DNA of 28,162 nt from Muribaculaceae bacterium (lineage in GTDB: Bacteria > Bacteroidota > Bacteroidia > Bacteroidales > Muribaculaceae), in assembly GCA_009775355.1 (NCBI GenBank), contig VSPN01000037.1, positions 1-28,162 of the forward strand, read 5' to 3'. Under the pieces are notes generated by a model. The model was given only the letters and a program-made list of their open reading frames with translations. It searched no databases and was not told the origin of the DNA. Numbering within the stretch: the stretch's first letter is position 1; each line of letters begins with the position of its first letter. The translations under genes were made by a program, and so were the position numbers. Shown here piece by piece: positions 7,999-15,732 of the stretch.

Positions 7999-9333
7999 TC
8001 ATTCGGAAACGTATTTTTTGCCCCGGCATATCACTATTGAGCTGGGAGTCGCGCCCGAGCATCTCAGTCCGCCCGCCGTATACATCTCTTTCTCCTGATG
8101 AGGCGAGTCTTCATTCAGTACTCCGACCGAGGAGCGTCCGACACTGAAATCTGACGCCTCGAAGACAGTGTGTCCACCTTCGACGCATCTGACAAAAGAA
8201 CCGGGAACATAGACGTCGGGCATATCGTCGAAGTCATCGCGGCGAAGCAGTCCGTCGCCCGACGGCGCGCCTATGCCCTCTACCCAATAATTCCAGACCG
8301 AAGCCGAGTTCTCCCCCTTGAACAGTATTCTTTTACGGCTCACACCGTTGATCTCGATATAATCGATGCCCGCCACCTCCGACGAGAGATCGCCGGAATC
8401 AGCTCTTTCTCCCTGACCGATACCGAAATCGAAACGGGGAACAAGCATGCCCATATAACCGCGCTCATACATCACATCGCCGAGCGAACACACGGTCGAC
8501 TCATGTCCGACAGCCTCGCCTTCCACATGATACGCCGCCATGCGGCATGGCATATGCTCGCTCAGCACCTCCTCTCCGACCTCCATATGCACAAGTTTAT
8601 CGGGATCACCACGGCGCTCAGCAGCCGCCGACTTATAGACCCACTCTTTCCCTTCGGAATAAAAACGGTTGTCAGGAACACATGTATCTACCATATAATC
8701 GTCAGGCGTCCAGACCGAGCCGTCAGCCGGATCGCTATACGACACAAGGCTGAGAGAGCCGCCCTCATCCCACTTGCTTTCATTGATCCACACACGATCC
8801 GCTCCCGCCCTGTATACCCAGACAGAAGATCTTTCGCCGGCCACCGCACTGCACGTGTACCGTTTCAGCATCCTCCCCTTTGGAGCCACATAATCGACTC
8901 TGCCGACACTCCATTTCTCACCGCAGTCAAGAAACTTCACATTCTCCGGACGGTTGAACGCCGCCATCATAACAAACTCGCGCGCCTTGTCGCTGTAGAC
9001 ATAAATCTCCGCATCCCATTCATAGGCTGCGAAACTCCGCCGCGCTCGCGACGGATCGTCTGAGACAACCGATATCGCCTTGCATGGTTGGTCAACCCGC
9101 ACGGTCTGTCCGTAATAGTCCATGTATGACGAGATAACAGTGTCGCCGGTCACAGTGGCCTTTATCCTGAATCCCTCACCGCCATCGGATGAGTTGCGGA
9201 TAAACACCCACTCCTGTCCGTCAGAAAAGAAGGAACGACCGGCGGAATAGTCATCATAACGATATGCGGATCCTGAGGAATAAATACAGACCGACACGCC
9301 GACCAACAAAGTAAAGAGTGTTTTGAATTTCAT
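7999..9333 (-). CDS. Secreted protein with a duplicated EWV module and C-terminal tail like type IX cargo
   Basis: From the ATG at 9333 this 444-residue protein has a clear signal peptide (MKFKTLFTLLVGVSVCIYSS, cleavage near residue 23). An ATG 40 codons upstream would bury that signal, so it is rejected. I do not recognise a named domain. Two copies of a similar segment are visible, FFSDGQEWVF with Trp42 and FYSEGKEWVY with Trp231, suggesting two repeated beta-rich modules of about 190 residues. The end, IVICRGKKYVSE, resembles the short Gly-hydrophobic-GKK tails seen on Bacteroidetes surface proteins exported by the type IX system, but it is degenerate. It is transcribed alone. A near-match -7 element, GATATTTG on the minus strand, lies at 9353-9360. 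Its function is unknown. Confidence 0.75.
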   Translation of the reverse strand: MKFKTLFTLLVGVSVCIYSSGSAYRYDDYSAGRSFFSDGQEWVFIRNSSDGGEGFRIKATVTGDTVISSYMDYYGQTVRVDQPCKAISVVSDDPSRARRSFAAYEWDAEIYVYSDKAREFVMMAAFNRPENVKFLDCGEKWSVGRVDYVAPKGRMLKRYTCSAVAGERSSVWVYRAGADRVWINESKWDEGGSLSLVSYSDPADGSVWTPDDYMVDTCVPDNRFYSEGKEWVYKSAAAERRGDPDKLVHMEVGEEVLSEHMPCRMAAYHVEGEAVGHESTVCSLGDVMYERGYMGMLVPRFDFGIGQGERADSGDLSSEVAGIDYIEINGVSRKRILFKGENSASVWNYWVEGIGAPSGDGLLRRDDFDDMPDVYVPGSFVRCVEGGHTVFEASDFSVGRSSVGVLNEDSPHQEKEMYTAGGLRCSGATPSSIVICRGKKYVSE

Positions 9334-9530
9334 AATAATTAGATTAAAAAAGCAAATATCAATTAACTTCCGGAAGCAAAAATAAACATTTCGACAGGAA
9401 TAAAAAAATATTTCTTGACAACTACCATTCGTAAACTTTGACAAAAACAGCATTTTTCACATTTATACTTCTGTATATCTGTTATTTGTAATTTATCTTT
9501 CAAAAATCAGAAATTTCATTATTCCAAAAT

Positions 9531-9569
9531 TATACAATTAAAATTTAGTAATTGTCAACTAATTGTATA
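9531..9569. repeat. Inverted repeat TATACAATTA / TAATTGTATA
   Basis: TATACAATTA at 9531-9540 and its exact reverse complement at 9560-9569 are separated by 19 bases. A further ATATACAATT lies at 9621-9630, inside the spacer of the downstream promoter. The layout resembles operator half-sites for a dimeric regulator of the 9750 operon. The high A+T content lowers its significance. Confidence 0.4.
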
Positions 9570-9614
9570 TCTGCATTTTACCCCCCCCAATTAACACTTT
9601 TTAACTATTATTTC

Positions 9615-9646
9615 TTTAAAATATACAATTTTTGTTTTTAAATTTG
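9615..9646 (+). promoter_or_regulatory. Promoter of the three-gene secreted-protein operon
   Basis: A -33-like TTTA at 9615-9618, a 20-base spacer and TAAATTTG at 9639-9646 (full match to TAnnTTTG) form a good Bacteroidetes promoter. The predicted start near 9650 gives a leader of about 100 nt before the ATG at 9750. Confidence 0.6.
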
Positions 9647-9690
9647 TCGCGAGCAAAACGGCAAACACAGTATCTGGCATTCCGATTAAT

Positions 9691-9736
9691 GAGAGCCTTC
9701 GGATGCAGAAACCAATAATACACACAACAGGCTCTC
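9691..9736 (+). promoter_or_regulatory. Leader hairpin upstream of the secreted-protein operon
   Basis: GAGAGCCT (9691-9698) and AGGCTCTC (9729-9736) form a perfect 8-bp stem around a 30-base loop. It ends 13 bases before the first ATG of the operon. It could affect translation initiation or mRNA stability. No known riboswitch is recognised. Confidence 0.35.
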
Positions 9737-9749
9737 GCCTGAAACCATC

Positions 9750-10268
9750 ATGAAACAGAAACTACTCGCCAGTCTTCTCGCAGGAACGGCCATGATGATC
9801 TGCATGCCTTCGGCATCTTATGCCGAAGACCCGGATTCCGGAGCGGAGACGGTTTTCCTTCTCAAAGTAGTCCACACGGACGGAAGCGAGGTGTGCGTGC
9901 CGTTTGCCGAGCGTCCGGCACTGACTTGCTCCGGAACGACACTCGTTCTTGTATCTTCCACAATGGAGCTGGAGTATCCTGAAGGGACTCTCGATCATTT
10001 CACAATCACCACCGAGACTTCACAAGGAGGCTACGCACCCATGATCACAGACGACATGAAGGCAACAGCCACGATCTCCGGAGAAAAAATCATTTTCAGC
10101 GGGGGCATACCGGGCGCATTGCTCACAGTGGCCGGCATTGACGGCACTACAATGGCGACAGCCACACTTGATGCCGGCGGCAATGCTTCCGTATCCGTCC
10201 CACTGCGCAAAGGGGGCATATATGTAATCAATTCAGGCAAAACAACCTTTAAAATCATAAAGAAATGA
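9750..10268 (+). CDS. Small secreted protein with type IX-like C-terminal tail
   Basis: The 172-residue protein has a signal peptide with a likely cleavage after Ser-Tyr-Ala25. A short beta module follows (VFLLKVVHTDGSEVCVPF to LDHFTI). This layout, a DG turn followed by a segment ending in an HFTI-like strand, recurs in small Bacteroidetes surface proteins. The end, GGIYVINSGKTTFKIIKK, closely resembles the last strand of type IX secretion sorting domains. I cannot assign a function. It overlaps the next gene by four bases (ATGA), which implies translational coupling. It is the first gene of an operon of three exported proteins. Confidence 0.78.
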   Translation: MKQKLLASLLAGTAMMICMPSASYAEDPDSGAETVFLLKVVHTDGSEVCVPFAERPALTCSGTTLVLVSSTMELEYPEGTLDHFTITTETSQGGYAPMITDDMKATATISGEKIIFSGGIPGALLTVAGIDGTTMATATLDAGGNASVSVPLRKGGIYVINSGKTTFKIIKK

Positions 10269-11047
10269 AAATCAGCACACTCGTAAGTACAGCCGCTATA
10301 GCCGCAATATCTCTCGCACCTGCCGGAGCATCCGCACAGGGACTCAAAATAATGACCAAAGACGGGAAGTCAACTCTGATTCCTTACGAGAATCTCGACA
10401 AAGTGACTGTATACGACGGCAAACCGGAAGCCGTAGACCTCGGACTCAGTGTGAAATGGGCTTCGTTCAACGTCGGGGCAACTTCTCCCGAAGAGAACGG
10501 CAGCTACTTCATGTGGGCGAGCACGGTCGACGATCCGGAATGCAAATACAACAAGCTGACATGCCCATATCAGGATCCCGACTTCGCCGATCCCGACTAT
10601 TTCATCGACTACTTCCTGAAATACTGCAACAACACCGATGCCGGAATGCCCGACTATCTCACAACTCTCGAACCGGTCGACGACGCTGCCACGGCTGCAT
10701 TCGGCGAAGACTGGCGAATGCCTACTGCTGACGAGATGAACGAGCTTCTCGAACGGTGCAACGCCGAGCAGTTCGAGGAGGGGAACGATGAGTTCGGAGC
10801 GGCGGGATTCCTGTTCACCGGACCGAACGGCAACAGCATATTCATGCCTATGGCGGGATACCGCTACCTGCTTGACGTCTACAACAGCGGCAAGGAATTC
10901 AATTACTGGACTTCATCGCTCTACACGCCGAGCTGTCTTTATGCCAACGCCCTGACCGAAAAGGGCTACGGTGCCAACAAGTATCTGGCAGTAGACTTCA
11001 AGGGAAGATACATGGGATTTCCGGTCCGCGCGGTCTGCACCAAATAA
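10265..11047 (+). CDS. Secreted protein with a FISUMP-like (Fibrobacter paralogous) domain
   Basis: This 260-residue protein has a signal peptide with predicted cleavage after Ala-Ser-Ala24. A short KDGKSTLIPYENLDKVTV module is followed by a domain typical of the Fibrobacter succinogenes major paralogous family. Its marks are VDLGLSVKWASFNVGA, FMWAST, DWRMPTADEMNELL, MAGYRY, YWTSS and FPVRAV near the C-terminus. This is a lectin-like extracellular fold of unknown ligand. It overlaps the upstream gene by four bases and is followed 12 bases later by the large beta protein. It is probably exposed at the cell surface. Its own C-terminus has no obvious sorting tail. Confidence 0.82.
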   Translation: MKISTLVSTAAIAAISLAPAGASAQGLKIMTKDGKSTLIPYENLDKVTVYDGKPEAVDLGLSVKWASFNVGATSPEENGSYFMWASTVDDPECKYNKLTCPYQDPDFADPDYFIDYFLKYCNNTDAGMPDYLTTLEPVDDAATAAFGEDWRMPTADEMNELLERCNAEQFEEGNDEFGAAGFLFTGPNGNSIFMPMAGYRYLLDVYNSGKEFNYWTSSLYTPSCLYANALTEKGYGANKYLAVDFKGRYMGFPVRAVCTK

Positions 11048-11059
11048 CACGCATCGATC

Positions 11060-13162
11060 ATGAACAGACTGATCAGAACAGCGATCGCCGCAACTGTGGC
11101 ATTCACAGCCGTGGCGGCGGCCCACGGGCGTCCGGTGACGGTGAGAGGCAATCTCATGACATCCGACACCTCGGGGGCGGTATATGAGATAACTTCCGAC
11201 GGCGGCAAGACCCTGCTGACCAATCCGGCCTATGCCTCAAGCTATGCGGCGAGCGGCGGAGGCACCTACAATGAGGGGAGATACTACATGTCGAAGATAT
11301 GGATGAGCGGATACAGTGCGCAGACCTATGTGTTCGACACCGGCTCCGACCCCTGGACAACAGTGACGGTCGACGGTGACGGAAGCAACACAATACTTTC
11401 CTCCGACTATGCCTACGACAGGGAGGCCGATGTGATATACGGTTTCCACAAGCAGAGCGGCACGCGCTATGTGATCGGCAAGATCACTCCCGGTTCCACG
11501 TGGAGCCGCAAGCTCGTGCAGGTAAAAAAAGGCCCCGACATGGTCGATGTGACGATCGACTGCGCCGACCCCGACAACCGGTGGCACGGTCTGGCATTCG
11601 ACCCCTCAGGCCAGCTTTGGGTAATCACATTCGGAGGTTTACTGAACAAGGTTGACAAGGAGACCGGCGCGATGACTCCGGTCGGAGACACCGGCATAAA
11701 GCCGGATGTGAACGGCTCTGCGGCGTTCGACATGCGGACCGGCAAACTATACTGGGCTGTCAAGAACTCCTCGGGAAGTCACATTTATGAAGTAGACACG
11801 GCAACCGCAGCCGCCACAAAGGTCATGGATGTACCCGACAACACGCAGATGACGGGAATATACATACCAGAGCCTGCCGCCGAAGACGGCGCACCGGCCT
11901 CGCCTGCAAACATAAGGTATTCATTCGAGAACGGTTCGCTGTCGGGGAGTCTTCTATTTGACATTCCCGCCTTCACTTTCGATGACACTCCGGCTACCGG
12001 ATCTGTGAATTACCATGTCACGATCGGCGACGGCGAGGCTGTATCGGAAAGTGCCTCTTTCGGCGACACCGGCATCTCTGTGCCCTTCTCTGTAGCCGCA
12101 TCGGGAACTGTCGAGACAAAGATATATCTTGAGAACAATGTCGGGAGAAGTCCCGTCGCAACCCTCGAGGGATATGTCGGATATGGCATACCGGAAAATC
12201 CGTCGGGCCTGGCGGTCAGCTTTGCCGACGGAATGATGCGCCTCACATGGAATCCTGTGGAAGCGGTACGCGACAACGAGGGGTATCTCGGCGACGTGAA
12301 ATACTCCGTCGCACGAATCTCTGGGGGAACATCCGAAACGGTTGCCGACAACGTGTCAGGCACATCTTTCGAGGAGGAAATCGAAGAACCTGAAAGCGGA
12401 CTCGCCTCTTATACCTACAGTGTGACAGCCGTCAACGGCGACATGATGTCGGAAACAGTCACGTCTCCGTCTCTTACACTCGGCACACTCGCTCTGCCGT
12501 ATGAAAACGGTTTCGACACGGTCGATGATTTCAGGACCATGACATGCGTCAATGTCGAGCCGAAGTCGAAGACCTGGGTCTACAATACGACCGGAAAGAA
12601 TGTCACGATCGGCTATGACCGGGAATACACAAAAGATGACTGGCTCATAACGCCTCCGATCCAGTTCGTGCCGAATTACATCTACACCGTCTCGGTCAAT
12701 GCCAAATCGCAGAGCGCGTCATATAAGGAGCGTATCGGTCTGGCATGGGGCAATGAACCTGCCGCCGAAGGAATGACAAACGTCATAATCTATCCTGAGG
12801 AGGAAGTTCCGACCCAGGCGACCGACTACTCCGGTTCTTTTCAGGTCGAAGAGCCTGTCAGAGGCTATGTCGGGATACATGCATGCAGCGGTGTAGACAA
12901 ATCGACCCTGACAGTCGATGACCTCAGAATCGAGGGAGTTCCGCTGACAACTGTCGGTTCGGTGACTGAAGAAAGCGCACTGACAGTAAGTGTCGTGTCA
13001 GGCTACATTGTCATGTCCGGCTGCGGAAACGCATATGTCGCGGCAACTGACGGACGAATTGTCTGGAAAGGGGAAATCTATGGAGAGACACGGATCGGAG
13101 TCGCTCCAGGCATTTACATTGTCTCCGCCGGCGGCCTATCGTCTAAATTAGCCGTGCGCTGA
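11060..13162 (+). CDS. Large secreted multidomain protein: repeat beta domain, Fn3-like, choice-of-anchor J, sorting tail
   Basis: The 700-residue protein begins with a signal peptide (MNRLIRTAIAATVAFTAVAA). Residues of about 25-275 look like a beta-propeller-type region with repeated aromatic strands such as WHGLAFDPSGQLWVIT. A fibronectin III-like section starts near IPENPSGLAVSF. It is followed by a choice-of-anchor J or cleaved-adhesin type domain (LPYENGFDTVDDFRTM, DDWLITPPIQF). The C-terminus, PGIYIVSAGGLSSKLAVR, is a good match to type A sorting domains of the type IX system. The architecture suggests a surface adhesin or glycan-binding protein, and no enzyme motif is seen. It is last in the operon, and no strong terminator is visible in the 60-base gap to the convergent CapA gene. 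Confidence 0.8.
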   Translation: MNRLIRTAIAATVAFTAVAAAHGRPVTVRGNLMTSDTSGAVYEITSDGGKTLLTNPAYASSYAASGGGTYNEGRYYMSKIWMSGYSAQTYVFDTGSDPWTTVTVDGDGSNTILSSDYAYDREADVIYGFHKQSGTRYVIGKITPGSTWSRKLVQVKKGPDMVDVTIDCADPDNRWHGLAFDPSGQLWVITFGGLLNKVDKETGAMTPVGDTGIKPDVNGSAAFDMRTGKLYWAVKNSSGSHIYEVDTATAAATKVMDVPDNTQMTGIYIPEPAAEDGAPASPANIRYSFENGSLSGSLLFDIPAFTFDDTPATGSVNYHVTIGDGEAVSESASFGDTGISVPFSVAASGTVETKIYLENNVGRSPVATLEGYVGYGIPENPSGLAVSFADGMMRLTWNPVEAVRDNEGYLGDVKYSVARISGGTSETVADNVSGTSFEEEIEEPESGLASYTYSVTAVNGDMMSETVTSPSLTLGTLALPYENGFDTVDDFRTMTCVNVEPKSKTWVYNTTGKNVTIGYDREYTKDDWLITPPIQFVPNYIYTVSVNAKSQSASYKERIGLAWGNEPAAEGMTNVIIYPEEEVPTQATDYSGSFQVEEPVRGYVGIHACSGVDKSTLTVDDLRIEGVPLTTVGSVTEESALTVSVVSGYIVMSGCGNAYVAATDGRIVWKGEIYGETRIGVAPGIYIVSAGGLSSKLAVR

Positions 13163-13222
13163 GCCTCACGCGCCTAACAAAATATCGATACAACACGCTC
13201 TGATATATGTCAGCGTTTCGCG

Positions 13223-14308
13223 TCAGCGGTGGCGGCGCGGGACGCTGACATTGTATCTGTCGAAGACCCGTTGCGCCCCGCGGTCGAAGAGTTCCCAGTG
13301 CGCTTTCTGCCCGGCCGGAATCTTCTCGGGCATCCATGAGGGTATGACCATGAAATTAGTGCCCGGGGAGGTCGGTTTAGCACTCAGAAACGTGTCATAG
13401 TCGGCACGGACAAAGCGGGCTTTACCATCCTCGCCACGCTCGATTCTGGCACGGACAAGCGCGCCGCCGCGCGTGTCGGCCGTCTTCATGTTCGATATGA
13501 AATTTCCGAGAGAGTACACGATGAGCACATCTTTTCCTTCCTTCTCGTTACGGACCACTTTCATGGGTTGTATGACATGCGGATGACCGCCTATTATAAG
13601 ATCTACGCCCTGATCGACAAGGAAGTCGGCGATTTCCTCCTGATTGCGGTTCTGAAGCAGCACATACTCCACACCCCAGTGGATTGCGACTGTCAAGATC
13701 TCAGCTCCGGCCTCACGGGTGCGTGCTATCTCACGGGCCATCCTGTCGCGGTCAATTAGCGAGACCTCGACCCCGTCGCGCGGCTCTATGCCGTTTGTGC
13801 CGTAGGTATAATTCAGAAAACCGACCTTTATCCCGTTGATATCCTTTATGAAAGGCACCTTGTGCTCGCGGTCGGCGGCGTCATGATAAGTGCCGACATG
13901 ATCCACGCCGATCGAGTCGAGGGCGGTGATGGTGCGGCGTGCAGCGCGGTCACGACGGTCAAGACAGTGATTGTTGGCCGTCAGAAACATATCGAAGCCG
14001 GCGTCTTTGAGCGCGACGGCATATGAATCGGGAGCCGAGAAGCAGGGATAGCCCGTATAGTCAGGGCCGCCTCCGAGGGGCACCTCGAGATTGCACACAG
14101 CATAATCGGCCGCTGTTATCTCGGGGGCGATATATGTGAAACAGTCGGAATAGTCATATCCTTTGCCCCCCGCCGCCGTCTTCGCGGCATCGAGCTGTGC
14201 CTGATGCTGCATGGCGTCGCCGACGAACATAAGATCCGCGCCCTGCGGAGCACCGGGCGATGCAGCGCCCGTTATGAATGAAAGCAGACTGAACAGCAGG
14301 AGTTTCAT
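13223..14308 (-). CDS. CapA-family (poly-gamma-glutamate synthesis type) metallophosphatase-like protein
   Basis: From the ATG at 14308 the protein has 361 residues. An ATG 33 codons upstream is rejected because MKLLLFSLLSFITGAASPG then gives a proper signal peptide. The CapA hallmarks are in order: MFVGDAMQH (Asp31), CNLEVPLGG, LTANNHCLDR, TVAIHWGVEY, LIIGGHPHVIQP and YSLGNFISN. These make up a calcineurin-like metal site. CapA proteins take part in poly-gamma-glutamate assembly in Firmicutes. In Bacteroidetes, where PgsBC partners are absent, the substrate is unknown. The start lies 5 bases after the DUF4270 gene stop, so the two are probably co-transcribed. Confidence 0.88.
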   Translation of the reverse strand: MKLLLFSLLSFITGAASPGAPQGADLMFVGDAMQHQAQLDAAKTAAGGKGYDYSDCFTYIAPEITAADYAVCNLEVPLGGGPDYTGYPCFSAPDSYAVALKDAGFDMFLTANNHCLDRRDRAARRTITALDSIGVDHVGTYHDAADREHKVPFIKDINGIKVGFLNYTYGTNGIEPRDGVEVSLIDRDRMAREIARTREAGAEILTVAIHWGVEYVLLQNRNQEEIADFLVDQGVDLIIGGHPHVIQPMKVVRNEKEGKDVLIVYSLGNFISNMKTADTRGGALVRARIERGEDGKARFVRADYDTFLSAKPTSPGTNFMVIPSWMPEKIPAGQKAHWELFDRGAQRVFDRYNVSVPRRHR

Positions 14309-14313
14309 AACCG

Positions 14314-15732
14314 TCAGTCTATCCGCTGCGATGAATATGTGAAGCAGATCACAGCCTTGTCCATTTTCAGGTCGGTCATGGTGGGACGCGTCAGATATGG
14401 CTGACACTTGGTGACATAGATAGTAGTCGTGTTATAGTTCGTCACGGTCTCCGTGGTGATATTGACGGGAACAAGCGTGAACTCGGAGTCTTCGTCACAA
14501 TCAAGCTCTCCGTTCTGCTCCGATTCGAGAATATTCAGGAAATAGGTGCGCATGGAGGAGAACTGATAATTGCCCTTCTCGCTGTCGTATGATGCATAGA
14601 ACGAGTTGATGCCGTCAGGAATCTTGTTCTCATTGAAAAATGCCTCGCGCTCCGACTTCTTCACCATCAGCAGATAGGGGGCGACTGTCAGCCCATAGGC
14701 ATTCTCTATCTGGGTGGCGGGTATATACATGCGCAACGAAGAGACTGACGACATGGCGTCACCGTGAGCATGATATGCGTCGAGAAGACGGCGTATGGGG
14801 AACTTGAAATCAACCATGTATCCGCCAGGAGTGGTTATCACCGACCTGCCTGACTCAGCAAGTCCCTTGATATAGTCGGAAACCTTGTAACCGATGACAT
14901 TGCTCGACAGCACCTCGGGCTGCGAGGCCATGAGACACACGGAGTCGCGCACGATGTGGTCTACATAGGCATAGGCATCGTCATCCTGCTTGTCGTAGGT
15001 GCGGTTGATCCTGTGCCAGTATGTGAAGAATTCAGCTCGCGATATGTTTGCCACACACCCGTTGCCGAAATTCTGCTCGACATATATGCCGGGGAAATAG
15101 CTGTTGAAAGTCGACGGCCACTGGAAGAGCGGATCGTCAGACCGATATTTCTCGAAAAGCTCGCGTGCAAACGACAATGGCATATTGACCGGTATGCGGA
15201 CATAGCTCTCGTTCTTGAGAGCTGAATCGCCCTTCGCAATGTTTGACAGCGTATAGCTCGCCGTGCCGAGAGGCGATGAGGGATCGTAATAACCGTCAGG
15301 ATCGAAAGCTGTCGATATGTCAGCCGGCAACTGACGGTCGAGCCGGTAGACGCGGAGCTGCTGGGGAGCGAGCGAGTCTCCCGTCAGCGACCCGCGGGGC
15401 ACGGAAAGAACCAGCCTCATCGAATCGACATCCTCCACAGGGATCGAGTCGGGTATATTCATCTTCGTGGCGCACATCATCTGCGAGACAAACGAACAGT
15501 CAAGGCTGCCGTATTCGGGCACGCTGATACGTCCGAGCAGCTTCGTGGTGTTGCGTCCGTCAAAACGGTCGTAATAAACACTCTCTGACTCAAGCGCGGT
15601 CTCTATGGAGTCGACGGTGATGGTAACCTCGCCCGATGTGAGCGAGCCGCCTATGCCGCTCACCTCATCCTGACACGACAGGAGAGTTGCTGCCGACACG
15701 ACTGCGGCGCCAAGAAGATATTTGATATTCAT
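14314..15732 (-). CDS. DUF4270 lipoprotein
   Basis: This 472-residue protein starts with a lipoprotein signal, MNIKYLLGAAVVSAATLLSC, with the lipidated Cys at residue 20. The rest matches DUF4270, a Bacteroidetes family of exported beta-rich proteins: an early GGSLTSGEVTITVDSI, mid-protein RISVPEYGSLDCSF, and a late stretch with NSFYASYDSEKGNYQFSS. The function is unknown. The start codon shares one base with the stop of the GT5-like gene (TGATG), so the two should be translationally coupled. The CapA gene follows directly. A GT5-like gene plus DUF4270 gene next to panC recurs in Bacteroidetes, as far as I recall. Confidence 0.88.
   Translation of the reverse strand: MNIKYLLGAAVVSAATLLSCQDEVSGIGGSLTSGEVTITVDSIETALESESVYYDRFDGRNTTKLLGRISVPEYGSLDCSFVSQMMCATKMNIPDSIPVEDVDSMRLVLSVPRGSLTGDSLAPQQLRVYRLDRQLPADISTAFDPDGYYDPSSPLGTASYTLSNIAKGDSALKNESYVRIPVNMPLSFARELFEKYRSDDPLFQWPSTFNSYFPGIYVEQNFGNGCVANISRAEFFTYWHRINRTYDKQDDDAYAYVDHIVRDSVCLMASQPEVLSSNVIGYKVSDYIKGLAESGRSVITTPGGYMVDFKFPIRRLLDAYHAHGDAMSSVSSLRMYIPATQIENAYGLTVAPYLLMVKKSEREAFFNENKIPDGINSFYASYDSEKGNYQFSSMRTYFLNILESEQNGELDCDEDSEFTLVPVNITTETVTNYNTTTIYVTKCQPYLTRPTMTDLKMDKAVICFTYSSQRID

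Larger units (their letters stand above)
9334..9749. other. AT-rich divergent intergenic region between two secreted-protein units
   Basis: This 416-base gap is much richer in A and T than its flanks and has no credible open reading frame. It contains a candidate -7 element for the minus-strand gene (9353-9360), inverted repeats at 9531-9569 with a further half-site at 9621-9630, a run of eight C at 9581-9588, the promoter of the 9750 operon (9615-9646), and a hairpin in the leader of that operon (9691-9736). Confidence 0.7.

Noticed and set aside
8170..9063. Plus-strand reading frame opposite the secreted protein gene
   Set aside because: The minus-strand frame has a signal peptide and repeated modules. 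The plus-strand frame has none and is a shadow.
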